Shown here piece by piece: positions 53,366-61,671 of a stretch of 64,000 nt of DNA. The DNA is from CAVPMN01 sp963706425 (GTDB taxonomy: Bacteria; Actinomycetota; Acidimicrobiia; Acidimicrobiales; Acidimicrobilacustridaceae): NCBI GenBank assembly GCA_963706425.1, contig CAVPMN010000020.1:1426001-1490000 (forward strand), read 5' to 3'. Position numbers and translations under genes: made by a program. Below the pieces are notes generated by a model. That model did not search any database and was not told the origin of the DNA. It saw only the letters and a program-made list of their open reading frames with translations. Each line of letters begins with the position of its first letter. Position 1 is the first letter of the stretch.

Positions 53366-54334
53366 ATGAAGGCCATCACCAGAAACCGGTTCGGATCCCC
53401 CGACGTCCTCCACTACGTCGACGTGGAGCGACCCACGCTCCCCAAGGGCAGCGTGCTGGTCGAGGTCCAGGCGGCCGGCGTGAACCGCGGTGACGCCCTC
53501 GAGATGCGGGGCTGGCCTTACATCGCCAGACTGATGGGCTACGGGATTCGCCGCCCCAAGCACGCCGTGCTCGGCACGGATATCGCCGGTCGCGTCGTCG
53601 CCGTCGATGATGACGTCGATGGCGTGGACATCGGCGATGAGATCGTCGGCTTCGGGAACGGGGCCTTCGCCGAGCTCGCCACGGTGCCTGTGGCGAGGAT
53701 GATCGTGCGCTCCGAACACGTCAGTGCCGCAGAAGCCGCCGCCATGCCGACCACCGGTGTGGCCGCACTGCAGGCGATCCGAGATGCCGGTCGGGTCGAC
53801 GTCGGACAGCATGTCGCGGTGATCGGTGCATCCGGCGGCGTCGGCACCTTTGCCGTGCAGATCGCCAAGGCCAGCGGAGCGACGGTGACCGGCGTGGCCG
53901 GCCCTCGCAACACCGACCTCGTCCGATCGATCGGCGCCGACCATGTCGTCGACTACACCACCGATGACATCGGCTTGCATGATGGCCGCTACGACGTGAT
54001 CGTCGACCTGGTGGGTAGTCAGCCGATCCGGACACTACGCCGGGCACTGACGCCGACCGGAACGTTGGTGGTCGTCGGTGGGCAGAGGCCGCGCTCGCTC
54101 ACCGGCATGCAGCGCTTCGCATCGGCGGCCGCGATGTCGCCGTTCACCCGCCAACGGCTCGTGCCGCTGTTCTCGAAGCCGAACAGAGACGACCTCGCCG
54201 CCGTGGCCGAGCTCGTGCAGCGCGGCTCGGTTCGTCCCGTTCTCGGCGACATGCTCGATCTCAGCGACACTGCAGAAGCCGTCCGTCGAATCGAAACAGG
54301 ACACGGCACCGGAAGGACCGTGGTGACCACCTGA
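53366..54334 (+). CDS. Zinc-independent MDR (quinone oxidoreductase-like) NAD(P)-dependent dehydrogenase
   Basis: 322 residues from ATG 53366 (GGAG six bases upstream); ATG 53309, which overlaps the DUF4386 stop, would add 19 residues. GroES-like domain: MKAITRNRFGSPDVLHYVDV, EVQAAGVNRGDALEMRG, LGTDIAGRVVAVDDDVDGVD. Rossmann domain: HVAVIGASGGVGTFAVQIAK (AxxGxxG), then GADHVVDYTTDDIG. There is no structural or catalytic zinc cysteine pattern. These enzymes reduce quinones or enals; the substrate is unknown. It is the second gene of the MarR-controlled operon. Confidence 0.85.
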   Translation: MKAITRNRFGSPDVLHYVDVERPTLPKGSVLVEVQAAGVNRGDALEMRGWPYIARLMGYGIRRPKHAVLGTDIAGRVVAVDDDVDGVDIGDEIVGFGNGAFAELATVPVARMIVRSEHVSAAEAAAMPTTGVAALQAIRDAGRVDVGQHVAVIGASGGVGTFAVQIAKASGATVTGVAGPRNTDLVRSIGADHVVDYTTDDIGLHDGRYDVIVDLVGSQPIRTLRRALTPTGTLVVVGGQRPRSLTGMQRFASAAAMSPFTRQRLVPLFSKPNRDDLAAVAELVQRGSVRPVLGDMLDLSDTAEAVRRIETGHGTGRTVVTT

Positions 54335-54360
54335 CCGCGACCGCCGATCGAGGAGACGAG

Positions 54361-54846
54361 ATGGCCCATCGCAGCAAGAATGACAACATGCTCGTCGACG
54401 GCATCCACCACGTAGCGATGCTCACCGGCGATACCGATCGCCTTGTCCGCTTCTACCGAGCCGTGTTCGACGCGGTCGTCGAGGACACCACGGTCGACGG
54501 CCCGGTACGCCTCACCTTCCTGAACATCGGTCCCCACACCGAGCTCAACATCTTCGAGATCGACGGCAACGACCAGGCCGACCGGCAGACACCGATGTTC
54601 GGCCGGGGGCGGATCGACCACCTCGGTGTACGCGCTGCCTCGATCGACGCCTTCGCCGAGATCCGCCGCCGCCTCATGGAACATGGGGCGACGGACGGCT
54701 ACGTCACCGACTTCGGGCCGGTGCTCAGCCTGTTCTTCACCGACCCCGATGGCCTCGAGGCGGAAGTCTGCGTGCCCAATCCGGAGTCGACCCCCGGCGC
54801 CCGCAACCCCCCGGGTACGCCCTCCACCAGGTTCCCCATGGCCTGA
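54361..54846 (+). CDS. VOC-superfamily (glyoxalase-like) protein
   Basis: 161 residues. Two beta-alpha-beta-beta-beta modules: DGIHHVAMLTGDTDRLVRFY with the first metal histidine region, LTFLNIGPHTELNIFEIDGN, then IDHLGVRAASIDAFAEIRRR and VLSLFFTDPDGLEAEVCVPN, whose last glutamate is the typical metal ligand. ATG 54361 follows GAGGAGACG. It is third in the operon after the MDR gene (26 bases). Members open epoxides, isomerise or bind thiols; the role is unknown. Confidence 0.8.
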   Translation: MAHRSKNDNMLVDGIHHVAMLTGDTDRLVRFYRAVFDAVVEDTTVDGPVRLTFLNIGPHTELNIFEIDGNDQADRQTPMFGRGRIDHLGVRAASIDAFAEIRRRLMEHGATDGYVTDFGPVLSLFFTDPDGLEAEVCVPNPESTPGARNPPGTPSTRFPMA

Positions 54847-54978
54847 ACCCCCTCCACCGACGGGACGCCGAGCCAGGCCTCGACCAACGGCGTCTGCAGT
54901 CGATCGGGCCGCGCTGTCAAGGTCCGGTACACGTGCGACCTATCGGTTCCGGTTGATGTGTGACAGGTAGTCGGGGGT

Positions 54979-56481
54979 TCAGGAGGCGGCGTTGATGCGG
55001 TTGGGTCTGCCGCCGGGGTTGGCCAGGGCGCCGTGTTCGCGGGTGCGGTCGTGGCGGATGGGGTGGACCCGGATGAGCTCTTCGCCGACGGAGATCTCCA
55101 CGGTGCCGTCGACGACGGCGACCTGGACTTGGCGGCGGCGGAACTTGTTGCCGACCCGGTAGTTGGTGCCGGCAAAGCTCACGTTGCCTGACGTGTCGAC
55201 TTTGCGGGTCACCGACGCCGCCGATGCCGACGGTCGCGGCGTCGCGGCTTTGGCCACGCGCCGCTTGTTGCCGCGGGCGATCGCCGCGGCTTGGCGGCCG
55301 GGGTCGTGGCGACGGGCATGGGTCGCCACGAGCACACCTCGGTGGTGGATCTCGACGACGCCGCCGTCGCAGACCAGCTCGACGGTCTCGCCCGCGAGCC
55401 AACGAGCGACCATGTAACGCGCCGACGCGAACGAGATCTGCCCGTTCGCGCTCACCCGCCGGGTCGCCGTGGGGACCACGTCGGTCGTGTCGGGCGCCGC
55501 CCTGTCCAGCTCGAGCGTCGACGCCACGGGCTTGGCCAACGCGAAGCGCCGAGCCGGCGGGACCATGCCGATGCCCTGGTGGGGCCGCTGGTGGTTGTAA
55601 TGATCGACCCACCCGTCGATCTGGGCCTGCGCGTCCTCGATGCTGTCGAAGACCGCGCCTCGCACGATCTCGTCTTTGAGGGTGCGGTGGAATCGCTCCA
55701 CCTTCCCCGTCGTGGTCGGCGACCGCGGCGCAGTCAGCAGGTGCCGAATGCCGTTCTCCCGACAGATCCGATCGAACAGCACCTCACCGGTCCCGGGCCC
55801 GAACCGGCCTGTGAACACCTTGCCGTTGTCCGTGAGGATCGCCTCGGGCACGCCATGGCGGCGCATCGCCAACGCCAACGCCTCACACGTCGGCCGTGCC
55901 GTCGCTCTGGGCACGACCATCGCCGACACGCAGAACCGGGAGTGGTCATCGACCCCGGTCACCACCTTCGCCTCGGAGCCGTCAACGAGGCGCACCCCGC
56001 CGACGATGTCCATCTGCCACAACTCCATCGACCGCGACCGCTCCCAACGCTTGTAGTCCGCCTTCGTGCGCTTGCGGGCCTCCGGGGTGATCAGCCCGTG
56101 GCGGACCAGACACCGATAGATCGACGACCGACCCGGCACCGGCGACACCCCCTCCTGGGCCAACCAATGACCGATCGTCACCGGCCCCCACCCCGGATGC
56201 TCCACCCGCATCGCCACGATCCGAGCCTCGACCTGCGGCGCCATCTGATGCGGACACGAACCCGGCGCCCTCGACTGATCCACCAGCCCCGCCAACCCCC
56301 GAGCCGCATAGCGCGTCAACCACCGATGCACCGTCTGGCGCGACACCCCAGCCCGGGCCGCGACCTCACTGACCGCGACACCGTCGAGGACCTCCAACAC
56401 CGCCACATGCCGCTGTTCCACGAGCCCGAGCTCCACCAGCACGACGACACCCCCTGATCGACTCCGTCGACCAGAAAGCAC
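54979..56481 (-). CDS. IS481-family transposase
   Basis: 500 residues. N-terminal HTH region (VSRQTVHRWLTRYAARGLAG; LVDQSRAPGSCPHQMAPQVE) is followed by a DDE integrase core. First D is in SMELWQMDIVGGVRL, second in AILTDNGKVFTGRFGPGTGE, and the glutamate in TTTGKVERFHRTLKDEIVRG. HYNHQRPHQGIGMVPPARRF is the classic closing block. After it comes a C-terminal extension of about 180 residues with repeated beta motifs (SANGQISFASARYMV; SGNVSFAGTNYRVGNKF), longer than usual IS481 proteins (about 320-400). It reads unbroken, so the element may be recent and active. Confidence 0.9.
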   Translation of the reverse strand: MLSGRRSRSGGVVVLVELGLVEQRHVAVLEVLDGVAVSEVAARAGVSRQTVHRWLTRYAARGLAGLVDQSRAPGSCPHQMAPQVEARIVAMRVEHPGWGPVTIGHWLAQEGVSPVPGRSSIYRCLVRHGLITPEARKRTKADYKRWERSRSMELWQMDIVGGVRLVDGSEAKVVTGVDDHSRFCVSAMVVPRATARPTCEALALAMRRHGVPEAILTDNGKVFTGRFGPGTGEVLFDRICRENGIRHLLTAPRSPTTTGKVERFHRTLKDEIVRGAVFDSIEDAQAQIDGWVDHYNHQRPHQGIGMVPPARRFALAKPVASTLELDRAAPDTTDVVPTATRRVSANGQISFASARYMVARWLAGETVELVCDGGVVEIHHRGVLVATHARRHDPGRQAAAIARGNKRRVAKAATPRPSASAASVTRKVDTSGNVSFAGTNYRVGNKFRRRQVQVAVVDGTVEISVGEELIRVHPIRHDRTREHGALANPGGRPNRINAAS

Positions 56482-56501
56482 AGCCCGTCAGCTCATCGCG
56501 T

Positions 56502-56599
56502 GTCGCACATCAACCAGACCCGGCGTCGCACATCTACCGGGACAGCTGTCGCACATGTACCGGACCCGCGCCCGGAACTGTCACACGACTACCGGAGCC
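56502..56599 (+). repeat. Array of transposase-site-like units at one IS end
   Basis: Four direct units of GTC(G/A)CACATnnACCGG at 56502, 56525, 56548 and 56580, spaced 23, 23 and 32 bases. They match inverted units at the other end of the element and are probably transposase binding sites. Confidence 0.65.
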
Positions 56600-56645
56600 G
56601 CAACGTCAACCATGAACCGGGCCAGCACACCGACCGGGCCAACTC

Positions 56646-56668
56646 CTTCTACACGACTCGTGTAGAAG
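56646..56668. repeat. 23-base perfect palindrome near the tRNA
   Basis: Arms CTTCTACACGA (56646-56656) and TCGTGTAGAAG (56658-56668) around a single C. A third partial copy GTGTAGAAG follows at 56672-56680. It lies between the IS end and the tRNA terminator. It could be a recombinase/attachment core or an operator; no integrase gene is visible. Confidence 0.6.
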
Positions 56669-56693
56669 ACAGTGTAGAAGTCGGGCAGCAGAA

Positions 56694-56723
56694 AGGCCCT
56701 CCCCGATGACTCGGAAAGGGCCT
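56694..56723 (-). terminator. Rho-independent terminator of the initiator tRNA
   Basis: On the minus strand a seven-base stem AGGCCCT / AGGGCCT with a 16-base loop is followed by TTTCT, 18 bases downstream of the tRNA 3' end. Confidence 0.6.
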
Positions 56724-56741
56724 CTGACCTGCTGTTCTCGA

Positions 56742-56818
<77 letters not shown>

Positions 56819-56829
56819 GCGTGGGGCAC

Positions 56830-56859
56830 ACCGTATCGGGGTGGCCTTCCGAGCCGCAA
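56830..56859 (-). promoter_or_regulatory. Possible promoter of the initiator tRNA
   Basis: On the minus strand TTGCGG (56854-56859) and TACGGT (56830-56835) with an 18-base spacer, the -10 ending 11 bases before the tRNA. Matches are partial. Confidence 0.35.
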
Positions 56860-56870
56860 CCACGGCTCGA

Positions 56871-57818
56871 TCAGCCATAGAGCTCGACGAGCTCGTGACC
56901 CACCGCCGCAAGAGCCGTTCGTAGCTCCGCCGGCTCGACCACTTCGACATACGAACCGAAGCCGGCCAACTCCGCCACCAGCGACTGGATGCTGTGGCCG
57001 CGCACCTCCACCTCGACCCGGCCGTCCTCACCTGCACCACCGATGCCCAGGCGGGTGCCGAACACCATCCGCAGCACGCCGACGATCTCGGGATCGACGA
57101 CCGCCTGCACCGCCAGCGGCGTGCGCATGCGGTCGACCTTGTCGACCACGAGCTGCCACGCCTCCTCGAGATCGAACCCATCGGGACGCACGACCGCGTC
57201 GCCCGTGGGCTCGACCGACTCGATGCGATCGACCCGAAACGTGCGCATCCCTGCGTCGGTGCCAGCCACCAGATACCAGTTGGCCCCCTTGGCCGCCACG
57301 CCCAACGGATGCACCACCCGGCTGGTCGACGACCCGTCGCGCGCCACATAGTCGAGCCGCAACTGCTCGCCGTCGATGACCGCACGTTGCACCGCGTCGA
57401 GCAGCGGCGGGGGCGGACGACCGCTGGCCACCCGGTCCCATCCGGTGGGGTCGACCACCATCGCACTCGACGCGGCCTCGGCTCGCGCCCGCAGCGGCTC
57501 GGGCAAGGCGCGCATCAGCTTGCGCAAGGCGGCCCGCACCTCGGGCGTGGCACCGGCGCGCGGCCCGGCCACCAGGAACAGGGCGCGGGCCTCGTCGGCG
57601 GTGAGTCCACTCAGGTCGGTGCGACCCCCGCCGGCCAAGCGCCAGCCGCCGCCCCGGCCCCGAGTGGCGTAGACGGGCAGGCCGGCCATGCCGAGCGCAT
57701 CGAGATCACGACGGGCGGTGCGCTCAGAGATCTCGAGCTCGGCCGCCACCTCGGGCGCCGTCACCTGGCCCCGCTGCTGCAACATGAGGAGGATCGCCAC
57801 CAGCCGGTCAGCCCGCAT
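56871..57818 (-). CDS. WYL-domain HTH regulator (YafY/PafBC type)
   Basis: 315 residues. N-terminal HTH_11: LVAILLMLQQRGQVTAPEVA, then ELEISERTARRDLDALGMAG and VYATRGRGGGWRL. The WYL domain (about residues 140-220) has QLRLDYVARDGSSTSRVVHP and GANWYLVAGTDAGMRTFRVD, the WYL motif itself being WYL in ANWYLVA. A WCX extension ends the protein. WYL domains sense nucleic acids or small ligands. It is divergent from the TIGR03086-type protein at 57881, a pairing common in actinobacteria, so it probably controls that gene. Confidence 0.88.
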   Translation of the reverse strand: MRADRLVAILLMLQQRGQVTAPEVAAELEISERTARRDLDALGMAGLPVYATRGRGGGWRLAGGGRTDLSGLTADEARALFLVAGPRAGATPEVRAALRKLMRALPEPLRARAEAASSAMVVDPTGWDRVASGRPPPPLLDAVQRAVIDGEQLRLDYVARDGSSTSRVVHPLGVAAKGANWYLVAGTDAGMRTFRVDRIESVEPTGDAVVRPDGFDLEEAWQLVVDKVDRMRTPLAVQAVVDPEIVGVLRMVFGTRLGIGGAGEDGRVEVEVRGHSIQSLVAELAGFGSYVEVVEPAELRTALAAVGHELVELYG

Positions 57819-57837
57819 CTCGCCAGCTTCTCACCTG

Positions 57838-57860
57838 AACCGGACACATCCTGACCGGTT
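57838..57860. promoter_or_regulatory. Operator candidate for the WYL regulator
   Basis: AACCGG (57838-57843) and CCGGTT (57855-57860) form an inverted repeat with an eleven-base spacer, between the divergent WYL and DinB-like genes. Confidence 0.45.
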
Positions 57861-57880
57861 TGAGGAGAAAGGATGAAGCC

Positions 57881-58540
57881 ATGAACCAGCCACCCACCTC
57901 CACGAACTCCGGCCCGACCACACGGCCGGCCGACGATCCCCGAGCCGTCTTCGCCCGAGCCGCCGCGATCGGCGGCTCTGTCATCGAGGCCACGCCGATC
58001 GACCGCTTCGGCGATCCCACTCCTCTCGACATGAACGTCCGCGAGCTGCTCGAGCACCTGGTGATGGTGATCCGACGGGTGGCCTGCGCGGGCCGCGGCG
58101 CCGAGCTCGCCACCTGGCCCGTCGACGCCGCCGACGTGTCCGACGACGGCTTCGCAGAAGCCTGGCGCTCGGGTGCCGACGACGTCGAGGCCGCCTGGGC
58201 CGACGATGCGCTGCTCGAGCGAGCCACCGACCTGCCGTGGGGCACCTTCCCCGGCCGCGAGACCCTCGACATCTACACGAACGAGGTCACCGTCCACACC
58301 TGGGATCTCGCCCAGGCGACCGGCCAACACCCGGCGTGGGACGAAGGTGTGCTCGCCGTCGCAAACGCGGCGATCCACGCTCAGCTGCCCGACGCCGACC
58401 GCGCACCCATGTGGGCAGCCTTCAAGCAGACCCTCCCGCCCGAGGTCGAATGGGAGGACCCCTTCGGTGCAGCGGTCGACGTGCCCGCCGACGCGCCACT
58501 CATCGACCAGCTGGTGGCCTGGAACGGCCGCCAACCCTGA
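57881..58540 (+). CDS. TIGR03086-type DinB/maleylpyruvate-isomerase-fold protein
   Basis: 219 residues. ATG 57881 has AAAGGA eight bases upstream. It has LDMNVRELLEHLVMVIRRVA with the first metal histidine, ETLDIYTNEVTVHTWDLAQA with the family's HTWDLA, and the finish LIDQLVAWNGRQP. It is a paralogue of the protein at 19664-20243, with the same signatures but different lengths between them. A thiol-dependent or metal-binding role is known for the family only. It is probably controlled by the divergent WYL regulator. Confidence 0.82.
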   Translation: MNQPPTSTNSGPTTRPADDPRAVFARAAAIGGSVIEATPIDRFGDPTPLDMNVRELLEHLVMVIRRVACAGRGAELATWPVDAADVSDDGFAEAWRSGADDVEAAWADDALLERATDLPWGTFPGRETLDIYTNEVTVHTWDLAQATGQHPAWDEGVLAVANAAIHAQLPDADRAPMWAAFKQTLPPEVEWEDPFGAAVDVPADAPLIDQLVAWNGRQP

Positions 58541-58558
58541 GCGGTTCGGGCGAGTCGG

Positions 58559-61500
58559 TCAGGCCTCGGTTTCGGGCAACGTCGTCGTCGTCGTGCTCGA
58601 CAGCACCCGCTCGGCTTCTGCGATCTTCTCGGCGGCCTCGTTCACCTTCTGCTGATAGGTGGCGAGCGCCGTCGGGCCACCCGCGGTGAGCGCGGCGTTG
58701 GCCTCGGTGATCAGCCGGTTGGCGTCGGCCAGCAGCTGATCGATGTCGCTCGGCTCACCCGACGGGGGCGTGGTCGTCGTGGTCGACCCGTTCGTCGGGT
58801 CGTCGAGACCTTCCGTCGGATCCTCGGCGGGATCGGTGGGCACCGCGATGCCAACCTGGTTCTCGAAGGTGTCGGCCTGCACGCCCAGCAGCACCTCGAG
58901 GGCCTGGCGGAGGGTCGGCCGCATCACCACCTCAGACCCGAACACCACGATGACGTTCTTCAGCTCCTGCACCTCGGTGCTGCCCTCGGACGAGACGTAG
59001 AGCGGCCGCACGTACAGGATCGTGTTCTCGATCGGCACCAGCAGCAGATCGCCATAGCTCACCGTGGAGCCCTCGCGGTTGAGCAACGAGATCTGCCGGG
59101 CCACCAACTCGTTGGCTTGGATCGTGGCGTTCACGACGGCCGGACCGTCAGGCAGCTGGCCGCTCGGCATCTCGTAGACGATGAGCTTGCCGTACTGATC
59201 GGGCTCGCTCTTCGCCACCATGAACGCGGTGAGCTGGCGTTGGCTGTCGTCGGCCGCATAGGGCACGAACGGTCTCAGCATCAAGAAGCTCTCGCGCTCT
59301 TCGTCGGGCAGCTTCATGAGCAGGTAGTAGGGGTCGATGCGGGGAGCGAGCTGGCGCGAGATCTGGCCCGTGGGCGTGGTGATGATCGTCTGGTTCTGGG
59401 CGGGTGTGCCCGTGGCGACGTTGGTGCCGGGGTCCTGCGCCACCGCCCAGCCGTTGGTGCGGTCGTAGAAGCTCAGCGGCTCGGTGATGTGGTAGCGGGC
59501 CCACATGTTGGTCTGCACGCGGAACAGGTCTTCGGGATAGCGGAAGTGGTCCTGCATCTCCGACGGCATCTGGTCGAGCGGCGCGAACAGCTCCGGGAAG
59601 GCCTGGCTGTATGCGTTGACGATCGGGTCGTCGGGGTCGACCACGTAGAGGGTGACGTCGCCGTTGTAGGCGTCGACCACCGCCTTGGTGGAGTTGCGGA
59701 TGTAGTTGAAGCGGTGACCGTCGAGCCCGCTGCCCTCGGGAAGGCCGGTGGCGTCGGCCCGCTGCGCGTTGGGGTAGCGATCGGTGGTCGTGTAGCCGTC
59801 GATGACGTAGTAGATGCGACCGCCGACCACGACCGGATAGGGATCGGCGTCGAAGCGCATGAACGGCGCCACCTCTTCGACCCGGTCACGGACATCGCGG
59901 TTGTACATCACCTTCGAATCACCGGTGACGAAGTCGGAGAGCACCAGGTTCCACTCGAAGTTGAAGCGCAGGAAGAACGCGGCCCGACGGATCGGTGAGT
60001 CGAGCGCCACACCACCCTCGCCGTCGTAGGGGTTCTCGACCGGGTTGCCGGCCTCGTCGAGATAGTCGACCTCGTCCCGGGTCGTGCCCACGATGCTGTA
60101 GCCGGGCATGCCCTCGCCGAAGTAGATCTGCGGGGTGTCGATCGGCAGGTCGATCTCCTCCGAGTCGACCTCCGTGGGCACGTCGCGCACGATGAAGTCG
60201 GGCCGGCCGGTCTCGGTGGTGCCGTTCGCCGCCGACAGCGCCAGCCCATAGCCATGGGTGTACGCGATGTGGCGACCCTCCCACGACTGTTGGGGCACCT
60301 CGTCGACGTTGAGGTCGCGGTTGGCCAAGATGACCTGTGTGGTCTGGAAGGTGCCGTCGTCACCCTTGATCGGATAGCGGTCGACGTCGAGATCGTTGAA
60401 TCGGTAGAAGCCGAGCTGCTTCTGCAGGTTCTGGTAGGTGGGCAACACCACGTTGGGGTCGAGCAGCCGGATGTTGCGGATGGTGTCGAGGTTCTGCTCG
60501 GCCGCAGCCTGCCCGACTTCCTTGTCGTCCGAATACGGGAAGGGTTGCGTCTCCACCTCGTCGAGCGACAGCGCCTGGCGCGTCGCCGTGATGTTGTGCT
60601 CGATGTAGGCGGCCTCACGATCAGACTCCTGCGGATCGACCACCACCCGCTGGATGAACGTGGGATAGGCCGCACCGGCGACGAGCGCCACGAATCCCCA
60701 GAGCCCGACGGCGACGACGGGCAGCACCCATCCCCGGCGCCAGATGTTGACGATGAACAGGCCGCACGACAGCAGGGAGATCAAGAGCAACAGATACGTG
60801 GCCGGAAGCTGCGCCTGCACCTCGGTGTAGGTGGCGCCGTCGACCGCCCCACGCGTCGAGTAGGTGAGCTCGTAACGACCGAACCAGTAGTCGATGGCCT
60901 TCACGAAGGCGAGCAGCGCCAGCAGCACTGACAGGTGAGCCTTGACCTGGGGTGTGACCCGCTGGAACGGCGCCTGCAGCCGGATGCCGCCGTTGAGGTA
61001 GTGGGCCACCATGGTGATGAGCAGGATGATGATGAGCGACGCGAACAGCCAGTCGATCACTGCGGTGATGAACGGCAGCTTGAAGACGTAGAACCCGATG
61101 TCGGTGTCGAAGGTCTGGTCGTTGATCCCGAAGTCGCCGCCGTTGCGGAAGAGGATCCACTGGTTCCACTGGGCGGACACGCCCACACCGGCGATGAGGC
61201 CGAACAACAGGGAGATGCCGGCCCGCAACAGGCCGGCCCGCCGATCGACCACCTGGTGATAGCGGTTGAGCAACTCGTCCTCGGGCCCGGTGGGTCGGAA
61301 CTTGGGCGCGATGCGATCGGCAATCGTGAGGTTGGCGAAGAGGATCACGAAGAAGATGGCCGTGAAGGTGACACCCAGGAACAACTTGGCGCCGACGATC
61401 TCGGTCCAGACCTGCCCCAGATCGAGGCTGTCGAACCACAGGAAGTCTGTGTAGAAGCCTGCGAGTCCTCGCAGGGAGGTGAACAGGACGAAGAGGATGG

Positions 61501-61594
61501 CGGCGGCAACCAGGAGGAGGATGCGGCCGCGGCCGGCGACCCGAGGGCCTCGCTGCCGCCTCCGGCTCTGGGGCATGTCATCGGGGGCTCGCAT
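58559..61594 (-). CDS. UPF0182 membrane protein
   Basis: 1,011 residues. The N-terminal third has about seven membrane helices (RILLLVAAAILFVLFTSLRG; GVTFTAIFFVILFANLTIAD; LLRAGISLLFGLIAGVGVSA; LLALLAFVKAIDYWFGRYEL). It is followed by a large soluble domain with AYPTFIQRVVVDPQESDREA and THGYGLALSAANGTTETGRP, then an acidic Thr-rich tail (about residue 930 on). This is the actinobacterial UPF0182 family, Rv3193c in mycobacteria. Function is unknown. Position beside a PDZ/S16 protease gene is conserved in actinobacteria, though here a DivIVA-like gene lies between. Confidence 0.9.
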   Translation of the reverse strand: MRAPDDMPQSRRRQRGPRVAGRGRILLLVAAAILFVLFTSLRGLAGFYTDFLWFDSLDLGQVWTEIVGAKLFLGVTFTAIFFVILFANLTIADRIAPKFRPTGPEDELLNRYHQVVDRRAGLLRAGISLLFGLIAGVGVSAQWNQWILFRNGGDFGINDQTFDTDIGFYVFKLPFITAVIDWLFASLIIILLITMVAHYLNGGIRLQAPFQRVTPQVKAHLSVLLALLAFVKAIDYWFGRYELTYSTRGAVDGATYTEVQAQLPATYLLLLISLLSCGLFIVNIWRRGWVLPVVAVGLWGFVALVAGAAYPTFIQRVVVDPQESDREAAYIEHNITATRQALSLDEVETQPFPYSDDKEVGQAAAEQNLDTIRNIRLLDPNVVLPTYQNLQKQLGFYRFNDLDVDRYPIKGDDGTFQTTQVILANRDLNVDEVPQQSWEGRHIAYTHGYGLALSAANGTTETGRPDFIVRDVPTEVDSEEIDLPIDTPQIYFGEGMPGYSIVGTTRDEVDYLDEAGNPVENPYDGEGGVALDSPIRRAAFFLRFNFEWNLVLSDFVTGDSKVMYNRDVRDRVEEVAPFMRFDADPYPVVVGGRIYYVIDGYTTTDRYPNAQRADATGLPEGSGLDGHRFNYIRNSTKAVVDAYNGDVTLYVVDPDDPIVNAYSQAFPELFAPLDQMPSEMQDHFRYPEDLFRVQTNMWARYHITEPLSFYDRTNGWAVAQDPGTNVATGTPAQNQTIITTPTGQISRQLAPRIDPYYLLMKLPDEERESFLMLRPFVPYAADDSQRQLTAFMVAKSEPDQYGKLIVYEMPSGQLPDGPAVVNATIQANELVARQISLLNREGSTVSYGDLLLVPIENTILYVRPLYVSSEGSTEVQELKNVIVVFGSEVVMRPTLRQALEVLLGVQADTFENQVGIAVPTDPAEDPTEGLDDPTNGSTTTTTPPSGEPSDIDQLLADANRLITEANAALTAGGPTALATYQQKVNEAAEKIAEAERVLSSTTTTTLPETEA

Positions 61595-61671
61595 GATGGC
61601 GTCAGCCTACGGGACAACCGCTGGCCCGCGGCCGCGCCCACCCCCTGCGTTCGTCGACACGCGTCGGGCCG

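Larger units (their letters stand above)
54915..56600 (-). mobile_element. IS481-like insertion sequence, boundaries uncertain
   Basis: The transposase gene (54979-56481) is flanked by units of the form GTCGCACATnnACCGGACC. Two inverted units lie at the low-coordinate end (54921-54939, 54945-54964) and four in the opposite orientation at the other (56502 to 56599). The units 54921-54939 and 56548-56566 are near-perfect inverted repeats. CGCGC flanks both of these units and could be a short target duplication. The precise ends cannot be fixed from one copy. Confidence 0.75.

Noticed and set aside
54699..54915. Minus-strand frame with a protein-like segment (QTPLVEAWLGVPSVEGVQAM) beside the IS left end.
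   Set aside because: It overlaps the end of the VOC gene on the other strand and no start or family could be recognised. It might be a C-terminal fragment cut by the IS, but evidence is too thin.
55224..56457. Plus-strand frames opposite the IS481-like transposase.
   Set aside because: They show no recognisable domain, and the opposite strand carries the DDE transposase with all catalytic motifs.
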